DNA from: Palleronia rufa
GTDB taxonomy: Bacteria > Pseudomonadota > Alphaproteobacteria > Rhodobacterales > Rhodobacteraceae
NCBI RefSeq assembly: GCF_000743715.1
Contig: NZ_JQEY01000001.1
Span: forward strand, 183,406 to 247,405
Direction of reading: 5' to 3'
DNA: 64,000 bases
In this document: piece after piece, positions 25,820 to 33,989 of the stretch
How positions within the stretch are numbered: the first letter of the stretch is position 1
Layout of the letters: each line of letters begins with the position of its first letter
Made by a program: the position numbers and the translations under genes
Notes under the pieces: model-generated
What the model was told of the DNA's origin: nothing
Database searches by the model: none
What the model saw: only the letters and a program-made list of their open reading frames with translations

Positions 25820-26200
25820 ATGAGTAGAGCTCAATCCCCTGTTTTGCTTCTTGTCGCCCTCCTTTCCACGGCGGGCTTGCAAGCCGCGGCCGAGACGCGG
25901 CTGATCATGGTCGAGGAACAGGGGTGCGTCTGGTGCGAACGCTGGAACGCGCAGGTCGCACCGGTTTATCCCAAGTCGCCGGAGGGACAGAGAGCGCCGC
26001 TCCAGCGCATGGACATCGGCGACCCGGTTCCGGACGACCTGAGCTTCGACGGCAAGTTCCGGTACACGCCCACCTTCGTCCTTGTTGATGACGGGACCGA
26101 AATCGACCGGATCGAAGGCTATCCGGGGCAGGATTTCTTCTGGGGAATGCTGGACCGGATGCTGCGAAAGCTCGACACGGGCGCGGCGGAAACCGACTGA
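25820..26200 (+). CDS. soxS: SoxS, periplasmic thioredoxin-like activator of Sox
   Basis: 126-aa exported thioredoxin-fold protein. A signal peptide (MSRAQSPVLLLVALLSTAGLQAAAE) is followed by the redox motif CVWC (Cys36, Cys39) in EEQGCVWCERWNAQV, and a thioredoxin-like cis-Pro region in FRYTPTFVLVDDGTEI. SoxS proteins reduce and reactivate SoxYZ. Start ATG 25820 is near the palindromic operator. soxR follows on the same strand about 107 bp downstream with its own promoter-like sequence. Confidence 0.88.
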   Translation: MSRAQSPVLLLVALLSTAGLQAAAETRLIMVEEQGCVWCERWNAQVAPVYPKSPEGQRAPLQRMDIGDPVPDDLSFDGKFRYTPTFVLVDDGTEIDRIEGYPGQDFFWGMLDRMLRKLDTGAAETD

Positions 26201-26226
26201 TCCTGTCGGCACCGCCCCTGCGCGAT

Positions 26227-26256
26227 TTGCAAACTGCGACAAAGACACGGTATATG
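26227..26256 (+). promoter_or_regulatory. Possible soxR promoter
   Basis: TTGCAA (26227-26232) and TATATG (26251-26256) are separated by 18 bp, and the start codon of soxR lies 52 bp downstream. No palindrome comparable to the two other sox sites is seen here. Confidence is low because the -10 is a partial match. Confidence 0.4.
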
Positions 26257-26307
26257 GCGCGGAGATTTCGGTCTAGGTCGGCTGTCGAAAGCTGCGCGGA
26301 GAAACCC

Positions 26308-26682
26308 ATGGCTATTCCGGTGATCGACGAGAGCACCACGGAGACCGAAAAGACTGCCATGATGGAAAGCGCCGCGGAGGCGTCGACCTTTCTCAAGGCC
26401 ATCAGCCACGAAAGCCGTCTGATGATCCTGTGCCATCTGGCCAACGGCGAGCGCAGCGTGCGCGATCTCGAAACGCTTCTGTCGGCCCGGCAGGCCGCGG
26501 TGTCCCAGCAATTGTCGCGCCTGCGGCTGGAGGGGCTGGTCAAGCCGCGCCGAGAGGGCAAGATGATCTATTACAGCCTGAGCGAGCCGCGCGTTCGTCA
26601 GGTGATCGAAGTGGTGTACGATCTCTTCTGCAAGCCGGCAGAGGACGAACCGGGCGCGGAGCACGGACCGCCCGCCGGCTGA
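26308..26682 (+). CDS. soxR: SoxR, ArsR-family persulfide-type repressor of sox genes
   Basis: 124-aa winged-helix repressor with the ArsR core: SHESRLMILCHLANGERSV, then the recognition helix QAAVSQQLSRLRLEGLV and the wing RREGKMIYYSL. Cys42 and Cys108 match the two cysteines that form the persulfide or tetrasulfide link in BigR and SqrR, so it should sense sulfane sulfur. Start ATG 26308 is chosen because the upstream in-frame residues are basic and unconserved. It lies between soxS and a YeeE transporter. Confidence 0.87.
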   Translation: MAIPVIDESTTETEKTAMMESAAEASTFLKAISHESRLMILCHLANGERSVRDLETLLSARQAAVSQQLSRLRLEGLVKPRREGKMIYYSLSEPRVRQVIEVVYDLFCKPAEDEPGAEHGPPAG

Positions 26683-26712
26683 CGTCGCCGCACGGCATCG
26701 AAGGGAAGAGCG

Positions 26713-27771
26713 ATGCTCGATGGACTGAGCGATACCACCCTGGCGGCCGCGATCGGCCTCGGCGGCGGGCTGGCGCTTGGGGCCGCGGCCCGGCTCGGCC
26801 GGTTCTGCACGCTCGGTGCCATCGAGGACCGGCTTTACGGCGGAGACGACGCGCGGCTGCGGATGTGGGGCGTGGCCCTCGGGGTCGCGATCCTGGGTAC
26901 AGCGGGGCTGGTCGGAACGGGACTCCTCGACGCGACGCGCACCGTCTATCTTACGCAGGCGTGGAACCCGGCGGCGAGCATTCTGGGCGGTCTGATCTTC
27001 GGATACGGCATGGCCCTGTCGGGCAATTGCGGATACGGGGTACTGGCCCGGCTGGGCGGCGGCGACATCCGGTCCTTCCTCATCGTGATCGTCATGGGGC
27101 TTGGCGCCTACATGACCGTCTCCGGTCCAGTCGCCTACCTGCGGGTGTTCCTTTTTCCGGAACAGGCCTCCGGAGTGTCCACGCCGGGCTTCGCGCAACT
27201 GGCCTCTCGGATGGTCGGACTCCCCGAGGCGGTGGCCGCAGCGGCGGCCGGAACCGTCCTCTTGGCGCTGTCGGTCGGCAGGTCGTCGGCCGGCCGGTCC
27301 CGTGCCGTGCTGGGATGGGGCACGGTGGTGGGACTTGCCATCGTCAGCGGCTGGGCCGGGACGGCCTGGCTGGAACGTCGCAGCTTCGATGCCGTCGGTC
27401 CGGCAAGCCACACGTTTTCAGCCCCTGTCGGTGAGACCCTCCTCTACGCGATGATCGCGTCGGGACAGTCGTTGAGTTTCGGGATCGGCTCGGTTCTCGG
27501 CGTCGTCGCGGGCGCCTTCGCGGCCTGTCTGGCCAAGGGGCATTTCCGCTGGGAAGCCTGCGACGATCCGCGTGAGCTGCGCCGCCAGATCCTGGGGGCG
27601 TTCATCATGGGGGTCGGCGCCGTCACGGCGCTTGGATGCAGTGTCGGCCAGGGGCTTTCGGCCTTTTCGGTGCTTGCCTTCAGCGCCCCCGTGACGCTCG
27701 CCGCGATCTTTCTGGGCGCGGCCATCGGGCTGCGGCAACTCATCACCGGGCTGCTGCCCGCCGCCGAATAG
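26713..27771 (+). CDS. soxT: YeeE/YedE (TsuA-like) thiosulfate or sulfur transporter, SoxT
   Basis: 352-aa full-length two-repeat YeeE/YedE membrane protein. The family imports thiosulfate or related sulfur species through a cysteine relay. Cysteines stand in the expected motifs: Cys32 in LGRFCTLG, Cys106 in LSGNCGYG and Cys309 in ALGCSVGQG. Nine or more membrane segments are apparent. It follows soxR by 30 bp (ribosome site GAAGGGAAG), so repressor and transporter are likely one unit. The exact substrate is inferred from family and context. Confidence 0.85.
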   Translation: MLDGLSDTTLAAAIGLGGGLALGAAARLGRFCTLGAIEDRLYGGDDARLRMWGVALGVAILGTAGLVGTGLLDATRTVYLTQAWNPAASILGGLIFGYGMALSGNCGYGVLARLGGGDIRSFLIVIVMGLGAYMTVSGPVAYLRVFLFPEQASGVSTPGFAQLASRMVGLPEAVAAAAAGTVLLALSVGRSSAGRSRAVLGWGTVVGLAIVSGWAGTAWLERRSFDAVGPASHTFSAPVGETLLYAMIASGQSLSFGIGSVLGVVAGAFAACLAKGHFRWEACDDPRELRRQILGAFIMGVGAVTALGCSVGQGLSAFSVLAFSAPVTLAAIFLGAAIGLRQLITGLLPAAE

Positions 27772-27864
27772 CCCGGACGCCTCCCCGATGTCGCACCCGG
27801 ATCGGTGCAGGTGTGGCGCGGTGGGGCGAAGCGCATCGCCCGCGGCTTCGACCTGTTTTCAGCG

Positions 27865-28641
27865 TCACCGGACCAGCTGGACAAGCGGGATCAGAACGCC
27901 AAGCAGCACGGGTTGATGGATGAGGTAGATCGGCAGGCTGTATCGGCCCATCCAGGCCAGTGAGCGGGCAAGACCCCCGGTGAGGGGCCGCGCACGATGC
28001 ACCCAGCCCCGGGCGATGGCCAGCCGCGTTCCTGCCATGCCCAGCAGCGTCAGCCCGGCCCATGGAAACACCGGAACCAGGTCGTTGCTGGGGGGGGGCG
28101 ATGCCGCGAAGCCGGTCCACGCCAGCCAACGGGGATCGAACGCCTCGGACGTCCAGACAAAGCCGAGACCGTAGACCGCCAGCCCAAGGACCGCGATGAC
28201 GGGTGCGGGCAGGCGCAGCACCACGACGCCGATGACGCTTGCCACCGCGATCGAGTGCAGGATGCCGAAATAGACGAAGGTCTGCGGAAAGGCCACGCGG
28301 GTCACGACCGTGATGGCCAGCGCCGCGATGACCAGGATCCCGAGGCGCCGGACGAACGCCTTGCGCCGGAGGCCGCCCGCCGCGGCGAGGACAAGGCTCA
28401 CCCCGACAAGTGCCATGAACGTGCCCGCCAGCAGGCGGCCGAACAGCAGCCACAGCGGGTGCGATGCGACCCACGGCGGAATGACCGCGAGAAACGAAAG
28501 ATCCCACACGATATGGAAAAGCACCACGCCGGCGATCGCCAGCCCGCGCACGACATCGACAATGTCGAGACGCGGGATGGCTGCACCCGAAACGGCGGGC
28601 GCCGCGCGATCCGCGGCGCGGCCGTGGGGGCGATCGCTCAT
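27865..28641 (-). CDS. DUF1624 (acyltransferase-like) membrane protein
   Basis: Polytopic inner-membrane protein of about 258 aa of the DUF1624 family, related to heparan-alpha-glucosaminide N-acetyltransferase-like proteins. It begins the conserved region with RLDIVDVVRGLAIAGVVLFHIVWDL, where the Asp-x-x-Arg-Gly motif and first-helix His are characteristic, and ends with SLPIYLIHQPVLLG. Substrate unknown. ATG 28641 is used; ATG 28653 is equally possible and would fit 4 bp behind the preceding stop. It is the last gene of a metal-transporter run, where its role is unclear. Confidence 0.72.
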   Translation of the reverse strand: MSDRPHGRAADRAAPAVSGAAIPRLDIVDVVRGLAIAGVVLFHIVWDLSFLAVIPPWVASHPLWLLFGRLLAGTFMALVGVSLVLAAAGGLRRKAFVRRLGILVIAALAITVVTRVAFPQTFVYFGILHSIAVASVIGVVVLRLPAPVIAVLGLAVYGLGFVWTSEAFDPRWLAWTGFAASPPPSNDLVPVFPWAGLTLLGMAGTRLAIARGWVHRARPLTGGLARSLAWMGRYSLPIYLIHQPVLLGVLIPLVQLVR

Positions 28642-28657
28642 GTTCGACCACATCGGC

Positions 28658-29020
28658 TCAGATTCCCCGTGCCCAGGCAACGGCGGCGGCCATCTCTGCG
28701 GTATCGAACCCGCGCATCTCGGCGGAACTCAGAGCCCCGGCCAGCTCCATTCCCCATTCCAGCAGGCGACCGGCGCCGACAATGGCGACGCGGCTGAAGT
28801 CGTTCGCATGGGCGGTATCGATCCTCAGGTCCTCCAGCACGGCGGCAGAACCCTCGTATCCCTCGAACCCCGTGAGGTCGAGAACCAGCGCGACCTTGCC
28901 GGACCTGTCCAGCCGATCGTGCAGCAGCGCGTGCATCCGCCCCAGATCGCTCCGGCTCAGCGTGCCGTCGCAGGCGATGCCGATCACGTCGTCATGCGCG
29001 CTCAGCGTTTCCGTGAACAT
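28658..29020 (-). CDS. SpoIIAA-like (STAS/SEC14) domain protein
   Basis: 120-aa soluble protein made of one SpoIIAA-like domain: VIGIACDGTLSRSDLGRMHALL at the N-terminus, then ALVLDLTGFEGYEGSAAVLEDL, then RVAIVGAGRLLEWGMELAG. These domains bind small ligands or partner proteins; the specific role is unknown. Start ATG 29020 lies 29 bp inside the 3' end of the upstream CDF gene, so the two are translationally linked. Confidence 0.75.
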   Translation of the reverse strand: MFTETLSAHDDVIGIACDGTLSRSDLGRMHALLHDRLDRSGKVALVLDLTGFEGYEGSAAVLEDLRIDTAHANDFSRVAIVGAGRLLEWGMELAGALSSAEMRGFDTAEMAAAVAWARGI

Positions 29021-29957
29021 GGTCGTTATCCTTCCCGTCGGATGTGCCGTGGCCGTAAAGGTCGGCATTCCGGTGCGCGCGGTCCTGATGCTCGAACTCC
29101 AGGCTGGAATGGCTGATGCCGAAATCCTCCTGCAGCCGATCCTTGATCGCGGCCTTTATCTCCTCCGTCCGGTCCCAGCCGCTGTCGGTCAGCACCACAT
29201 GACAGTCGAGCGCCGCCTCATGCTCCTGCATCTGCCAGAGGTGCACGTGATGAACGTCCGCGACCCCGTCCATATCGCGCATCGCCTCCACGACGGCCCC
29301 GTTGTCGAGATCGGGCGGGCTACCCAGCATCAGCGTGCGGATCGGACCGCCGATCTCGGCGAAGCCGAGGTAGAGGATGTAAAGCGCGATGCCGATGGTG
29401 ATCGCCGGATCGACCCATCGCATGTCGTAGAGAATGATGAGGGATCCGCCCAAGACCACCGCGAGCGAGGCCGCGGCATCGGACAGGTTGTGCAGGAAGA
29501 GCGCCCGGATGTTCACGCTGCCTTTCATGATGGAATAGGTCAGAAGCGCGGTCAAGGTGTCGACGACCAGTGCGATGCCGCCCAGGATCACGACCGTCCA
29601 GCCCTGGACCTGCGGCGGGTCGATCATCCGCATCCCGCCCTCGTATACCAGATAGAGGCCGATGATGATGAGCGTCGTGTAGTTGATGAGGGCGGCCACG
29701 ATCTCGACCCGGCCATAGCCGAAGGTCATCCGCTCGTCCGCCGGCCGGCGGGCGATCTTGCGCGCCGCGAAGGCGATCACCAGCGACGCCATGTCGGAGA
29801 AGTTGTGCAGCGCATCGGCGATCAGGGCGAGGCTGCCAGACAGGATCCCGCCGACGACCTGCGCGACGGTCAGGATCCCGTTCGCCCAGATCGCTACGGA
29901 AACCCTGCGGTCTCCGGAGTTGGGGTCGATATGCGCGTGGCCGTGATCATGCGGCAT
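28992..29957 (-). CDS. Cation diffusion facilitator (CzcD/ZitB type)
   Basis: 321-aa proton-coupled exporter of Zn2+ and related divalent metals from the cytoplasm. It has a His-rich N-terminus (MPHDHGHAHID). Six membrane segments contain the two metal-site motifs, ADALHNFSDMAS and LHNLSDAAAS. A cytoplasmic C-terminal domain has VADVHHVHLWQM and ends in a His/Asp-rich tail. It sits 30 bp after a ZIP-family gene, and its 3' end overlaps the SpoIIAA-like gene. Metal specificity is not deducible with certainty. Confidence 0.88.
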   Translation of the reverse strand: MPHDHGHAHIDPNSGDRRVSVAIWANGILTVAQVVGGILSGSLALIADALHNFSDMASLVIAFAARKIARRPADERMTFGYGRVEIVAALINYTTLIIIGLYLVYEGGMRMIDPPQVQGWTVVILGGIALVVDTLTALLTYSIMKGSVNIRALFLHNLSDAAASLAVVLGGSLIILYDMRWVDPAITIGIALYILYLGFAEIGGPIRTLMLGSPPDLDNGAVVEAMRDMDGVADVHHVHLWQMQEHEAALDCHVVLTDSGWDRTEEIKAAIKDRLQEDFGISHSSLEFEHQDRAHRNADLYGHGTSDGKDNDHVHGNAERA

Positions 29958-29987
29958 GGTGTTTCCTATTCCCTTGAGTGCTGGCCA

Positions 29988-30674
29988 TCACATCACCTCT
30001 TCGAGAGAAAGAAGCAGCAGGAAGCCGATGAAGAACATCGCGGCGACCCAGGACCGGTCGGGGGTTTCATGGGCCTCCACCAGCAGTTCCTCGGTCACCA
30101 GATACAGCAGCGCGATCAGCCCGAAACTGAGAAAGCCGGTGATGTACTGCGCCGGCAAGCTGGCGATGGGGGTTGCCACCACCGCACCGACGGGCAGCAG
30201 GACAACAAGGGCGGCGACGGTCGCCAGGATCCGTCTGCTGGATTTCACCGTCTCCGACAGTTCCATGGTGACGGCCAGCCCCAGGAACAGCACCTCGACG
30301 CTGAGCGCGATGGTCAGCAGCAGGCCGGCCTTTGCCCCGGCCGCGAATGCGATGCCGAGTACCAGGCCGTCGATCAGGATGTCCACCCCGACAAGCGTCA
30401 ACATCCCGGTCGGCCCGGTGATGGCACGTTCGAGCCGGCGGATCGCCAGCATGACGCCGATCCCCGCGAAACCGCCGACGAGGGTCGCGACCGGCAGCCC
30501 GCTGTGCACGACATCCGGCATGATCTCCCCCGCCGCCGCCGCAAAGACGACGCCCGCCGCGAAATGCTGAATGGCGCTGACCGTCGTGGAACCGGGCCGC
30601 ACGTTGACGGCGACGAGAGCCCCGAGCATGGCGACCGCAGCCGGTATCAGCGTATATACCCAGGCCGCGATCAC
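29988..30674 (-). CDS. ZIP-family metal transporter
   Basis: 228-aa polytopic ZIP-fold protein. Segments IQHFAAGVVFAAAAGEIMPDV and LIDGLVLGIAFAAGAKAG correspond to the metal-binding helices 4 and 5, although the classical His-Asn-Pro-Glu-Gly is replaced by Ile-Asp-Gly-Leu, so it is a divergent member. It starts with GTG 30674, overlapping the TGA of the upstream CDF-like gene by 4 bp. A ZIP between two CDF proteins would place opposite transport directions in one operon, unless it runs in reverse. Confidence 0.75.
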   Translation of the reverse strand: MIAAWVYTLIPAAVAMLGALVAVNVRPGSTTVSAIQHFAAGVVFAAAAGEIMPDVVHSGLPVATLVGGFAGIGVMLAIRRLERAITGPTGMLTLVGVDILIDGLVLGIAFAAGAKAGLLLTIALSVEVLFLGLAVTMELSETVKSSRRILATVAALVVLLPVGAVVATPIASLPAQYITGFLSFGLIALLYLVTEELLVEAHETPDRSWVAAMFFIGFLLLLSLEEVM

Positions 30675-31282
30675 GCATCGTCCCCGTGCACCGCCTTGTG
30701 GTGCTCGCCATGGGCATCGCGGAGGATCTTGATCCCGCCCCAGACGAAGATCCCCGCGACGGCGACGCCGACGGCCAGATCCGGCCAGTTGGTGTCCAGC
30801 CACCAGACAAGCCCGCCAGCCACCAGAATGCCGCCGTTCGACGCGAAATCGTTCCAGCTGAATGTGTTGGCCGCACGGACATTGACGCCCGGGTCCTCGA
30901 TCCTGGCCAGAAGCCACACGCAGATGACGTTCACAACGGCCGCGATCAGCGACATCGTGATCATCATGCCGCCCAGAGGCTCCGATCCGGCGTAGTAGCG
31001 CCGGATCGCGTCCACCAGAACCAGGGCCGCGAACAGCAGCAGCATTCCCCCGGACACGTTCGCCGCCGTCCGTTGCCACACGGCCGCGCGGGACAGCGCG
31101 AAAAGGCTGATGGCATACACGACCGTGTCGGAGGTGTTGTCGAGCCCGTTGGCGATGAGCGCGCTGGAATCACCGATCGCTCCGGTGACGAAGAAGCCGA
31201 TGGCGATCGCCAGGTTCAGCAGCAGCACGATCCACAACGCGCGTCTCTGTTCGCCGGACTTGGCTTCGATCGCTTCGGACAT
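30671..31282 (-). CDS. Short, divergent CDF-like cation transporter
   Basis: 203-aa membrane protein with the transmembrane part of a cation diffusion facilitator but lacking the C-terminal cytoplasmic domain. The first metal site reads ANGLDNTSDTV (Asp-x3-Asp, His missing) and the second SWNDFASNGG (usual His replaced by Asn), so metal selectivity is probably altered. It ends with HGEHHKAVHGDD. Start ATG 31282 follows CAGGAGA. First gene of the CDF-ZIP-CDF-STAS-DUF1624 run. Confidence 0.75.
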   Translation of the reverse strand: MSEAIEAKSGEQRRALWIVLLLNLAIAIGFFVTGAIGDSSALIANGLDNTSDTVVYAISLFALSRAAVWQRTAANVSGGMLLLFAALVLVDAIRRYYAGSEPLGGMMITMSLIAAVVNVICVWLLARIEDPGVNVRAANTFSWNDFASNGGILVAGGLVWWLDTNWPDLAVGVAVAGIFVWGGIKILRDAHGEHHKAVHGDDA

Positions 31283-31662
31283 TGTCCCATCTCCTGTTTT
31301 CTGCCGCCCGACCGGCCGCAACAGCGACCGCAGGCGACGTGGGGGTGCGACGGGAGCCGGTTGCTGGGATCACCGCACCGCCGCAGAGGTTTGCCGGTCC
31401 GTGCTTTCGTCTCACGGCACGGCGCATGGTCGAACCCGTCCGATCCATCGTGAAGGCCACCGAAAATGGGGAACGTGACCCCGCCGATGCGCCTGAAAAG
31501 GGTGAAGTCGCCCGCGCGGTATCGGTTCCCGCGATGGCCTGGAAACCACGCGGACGGAAGCGGCCCCGTCGCCCGGACATGATCGAGGTTCGGCCCGATT
31601 GCGTCCCATCGCTGACACCGCTCCGGCGTCGTCGCCGGCCGGCGCGTCGGCCTCGTCCGGGC
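31283..31662. other. Gene-free interval upstream of the CDF-ZIP-CDF operon
   Basis: 380 bases between the merR stop and the first CDF gene on the same strand. The short open frames here have no ribosome site or recognisable product. I see no MerR-type dyad, repeat or RNA. It must hold the operon promoter unless merR reads through. Confidence 0.5.
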
Positions 31663-32091
31663 CTAGGCGCCGATCTCATCGTGGTCGGTTAGGCACTCGG
31701 CGTGGTCGCGCAGCACTTCCAGCACCCGGCAATCGGCGGTTTGCCCGCCGCTGCACTCGTGCACCATCCTCGTCAATTCAGAGCGAAGCGCCTCCAGCCG
31801 CGCCAACCTCTGCTCGACCTGCCTGAGCTGCCGGCGCGCGATGGCATCCGCCTCGGCGCACGACTTGCCCGGGTGATCGCTCAGGTCCAGCAGTTCGCGG
31901 ATCGCCTCCAGCGAAAACCCCAGTTGCCGCGCGTGCCGGACGAACGACAGCCGGTCCAGTTCGGCTTCGCGGTAACGGCGCTGTCCGCCGTCCGTCCGGC
32001 CGGGTTCCGGCATCAGCCCGATCTGCTCATAGTAGCGGATCGTCTGTACCTTGGTGCCGGTCCTCTTGGCCAAGTTGCCGATCGTCAACAT
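31663..32091 (-). CDS. MerR-family heavy-metal regulator (CadR/PbrR/ZntR-like)
   Basis: 142-aa transcription activator. The N-terminal MerR DNA-binding domain reads MLTIGNLAKRTGTKVQTIRYYEQIGL. After the dimerisation helix, Cys78 (GKSCAEAD), Cys113 (HECSGG) and Cys121 (ADCRVLEVL) match the metal-binding cysteines of Cd/Pb/Zn regulators; Cys133 is extra. It probably activates metal-efflux genes by distorting promoters with a long spacer, such as the P-type ATPase promoter near 41.9 kb. It is divergent from the sco gene at 32263, with MerR-type sequences between them. Confidence 0.87.
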   Translation of the reverse strand: MLTIGNLAKRTGTKVQTIRYYEQIGLMPEPGRTDGGQRRYREAELDRLSFVRHARQLGFSLEAIRELLDLSDHPGKSCAEADAIARRQLRQVEQRLARLEALRSELTRMVHECSGGQTADCRVLEVLRDHAECLTDHDEIGA

Positions 32092-32116
32092 CCGGGACCT
32101 CCATCATGTGCCCGTT

Positions 32117-32145
32117 TCTCTAGGTCCGGAGCCTCGGATTGGCAA
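32117..32145 (-). promoter_or_regulatory. Candidate merR promoter with operator-like dyad
   Basis: On the minus strand TTGCCA (32140-32145) and TAGAGA (32117-32122) are 17 bp apart, with an imperfect dyad CTCCGGACCTAGAG (32118-32131) covering the spacer and -10. This geometry would suit MerR autorepression. Matches are partial, so confidence is limited. Confidence 0.4.
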
Positions 32146-32200
32146 CGAATCCACCCTATCACATGCGCGTGACGGAAGTCTGGAACCGGGGAGAAAGGGC

Positions 32201-32227
32201 TTGAACCTCAAGCGGCCGCAGGGTGTA
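32201..32227 (+). promoter_or_regulatory. MerR-type operator-like sequence upstream of the sco operon
   Basis: TTGAAC at 32201-32206 is followed by the imperfect dyad ACCTCAAGCGGCCGCAGGGT (32205-32224) and TGTA. The layout resembles MerR-family metal promoters, where the dyad fills an extended spacer. It lies about 40 bp before the sco start and divergent from merR. The -10 is poor and binding is unproven. Confidence 0.42.
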
Positions 32228-32262
32228 CCCCCGTCGTCAACCAGGAACGGCAGACAGGCTCG

Positions 32263-32871
32263 GTGACATTGAAACTCCTTCGAAGGGCCCTTTGGGTGCT
32301 GGCGGGCGGTGCAGCGCTGGCGTTTGTGTGGCTGTTGTTGCGGCCGGACGGTGGCGCCGATCTTGCGCGGTCGGAAACGGAGCCCGCCTTTCGGGCCGAG
32401 TTCGAGTTGACGGACCACACCGGGATGGTCCGGACGCAGGACGATTTCGCCGGCCGGTGGATGCTGGTGTTCTTCGGTTTCGCCAACTGCCCGGATGTCT
32501 GCCCCACCACCCTGTCCGAAGTCGCCGCCGTTATGGAGGGGCTGGGCAGCGACGCGGAACGGGTCCAGCCGCTTTTCATCTCGATCGATCCTGAACGTGA
32601 CACGCCCCAGGCGCTGGCCGACTTCGTCCCGCGCTTCGACGCGCGGATCATCGGCCTGACCGGAACGCCGGACCAGATCGCGAAGACCTCCGAGTCGTTC
32701 AAGATCTTCTATCAAAAGGCCGAGGAAGCGGCCGCACCGGACGGCTACACGATGAGCCATTCTTCGCAACTGTTCCTGTTCGATCCCGGCGCGGGCTACG
32801 TCGCATCGTGGAGCTACGGCACCCCGGCCGAGGACATTCGTGCCGATCTGCAAGAGCGGATCGACCGATGA
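32263..32871 (+). CDS. SCO1/SenC-family copper chaperone (first)
   Basis: 202-aa membrane-anchored periplasmic protein of the SCO family, which delivers copper to the Cu-A site of cytochrome oxidase or acts as a thiol reductant. One N-terminal anchor is followed by the copper motif CPDVC (Cys76, Cys80) and the conserved His166 in YTMSHSSQLF. It starts with GTG 32263 and its stop overlaps the dsbB ATG (ATGA). It leads a six-gene operon of copper and thiol proteins. Confidence 0.88.
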   Translation: MTLKLLRRALWVLAGGAALAFVWLLLRPDGGADLARSETEPAFRAEFELTDHTGMVRTQDDFAGRWMLVFFGFANCPDVCPTTLSEVAAVMEGLGSDAERVQPLFISIDPERDTPQALADFVPRFDARIIGLTGTPDQIAKTSESFKIFYQKAEEAAAPDGYTMSHSSQLFLFDPGAGYVASWSYGTPAEDIRADLQERIDR

Positions 32872-33293
32872 TGCCCAGACTGTCCGCCGACACGGCGCTC
32901 GCCGCCGCATGGATCGTGGCGCTTGCAGCCTCTCTTGCCGTGCTGTTCATCGGCGAGGTTCTGGGACAGAGGCCATGCGTGCTTTGCTGGTACCAGCGCG
33001 CGTTCATGTTCCCGCTGGCCGTCATTCTGGGACTGGGACTCTGGTGGGGGGACCGGACGATCGGTCGCTACGGGATCGCGCTTGCGCTTGCCGGCGGTGC
33101 CTTCGCGCTCTGGCATCTGGGGCTGTTCGCGGGGATCGTCCCCGAACCCATCCAGCCCTGCACGGCAAGCGGCCCTTCCTGCACGGACGACAAGCAGCTC
33201 GTTCTGGGCGTGCCGATCCCGCTGCTGTCGCTTCTCGCGTTCGCGCTCATCGCCGCCCTCTCGGCGGCCTCACTCACGGAGACCGACAGATGA
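32868..33293 (+). CDS. dsbB: DsbB-type disulfide-forming membrane protein
   Basis: 141-aa inner-membrane quinone reductase that reoxidises DsbA. Four helices are apparent. The first redox pair is Cys37 and Cys40 in QRPCVLCWYQR, a DsbB signature. The second pair is Cys98 and Cys105 in the periplasmic loop IQPCTASGPSC. It overlaps sco upstream and dsbA downstream by 4 bp each. A second ATG at 32871 is possible. Confidence 0.9.
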   Translation: MMPRLSADTALAAAWIVALAASLAVLFIGEVLGQRPCVLCWYQRAFMFPLAVILGLGLWWGDRTIGRYGIALALAGGAFALWHLGLFAGIVPEPIQPCTASGPSCTDDKQLVLGVPIPLLSLLAFALIAALSAASLTETDR

Positions 33294-33949
33294 CCCGTAA
33301 ACCCCTGATCCTAGGCGCAGTGGCCCTGTCGCTCGCCGTGTTCGCGGCAGCGGCCTGGTTCGTAACCCGCCCTAACCAAGTCGCCGACACGGCGCCCATC
33401 GCCCCCGAGATGGCCGAGGCGCTGGTGCGTCCCTATTCGCCGATCCTGGGGCCGCAGGAGGCGCCTGTCACGATCGTCGAGTTCTTCGACCCCGCCTGCG
33501 AGGCTTGCCGTGCCTTCTATCCGGTGGTCAAGGACATCATGGCCGAGCATGGCGACGCGGTCCGCGTGGTCATTCGCTATACGCCCTTCCACGGCGAGTC
33601 GTCCGAAGAAGCCATTCGCGTCCTCGAAGCCGCCCGGGCGCAGGGCGTCTACGAACCCGTCATGGAGGCCCTTCTTGACGAGCAGTCGCGATGGGCGTCG
33701 CGCGGCACACCCGAACCGGGCCTGATCCTCAACATCGCCGGGACGGCCGGTCTGGACGCCGACGCCGCCGAGGCGCAGATGATGGCGCCGGATGTCGTCG
33801 GAATCATCAACCAGGACCGCGCGGATGTCGAGACCGTGGGCGTGACCGGTACACCGACATTCTTCGTCAACGGAAAGCCGCTCGAACCGTTCGGCGCAGA
33901 TCAACTTCGCGCGCTGGTCGCCGCCGAAGTCGCGCAATCCGCGACGTGA
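33290..33949 (+). CDS. DsbA-family thiol oxidoreductase
   Basis: 219-aa periplasmic thioredoxin-fold protein, probably membrane-anchored by residues 7-25. The redox motif is CEAC (Cys70, Cys73) in VEFFDPACEACRAFYP, and the cis-proline loop is GVTGTPTFFVNGKPL. This CxxC type is nearer to the DsbA/DsbG-like group than to classical CPHC DsbA. Overlap with dsbB indicates a dedicated oxidant pair, perhaps serving the neighbouring copper chaperones. Confidence 0.86.
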   Translation: MTRKPLILGAVALSLAVFAAAAWFVTRPNQVADTAPIAPEMAEALVRPYSPILGPQEAPVTIVEFFDPACEACRAFYPVVKDIMAEHGDAVRVVIRYTPFHGESSEEAIRVLEAARAQGVYEPVMEALLDEQSRWASRGTPEPGLILNIAGTAGLDADAAEAQMMAPDVVGIINQDRADVETVGVTGTPTFFVNGKPLEPFGADQLRALVAAEVAQSAT

Positions 33950-33989
33950 CCGACCGCGACGCGCTGACGCAAACCGAAAAGGAGCAACG

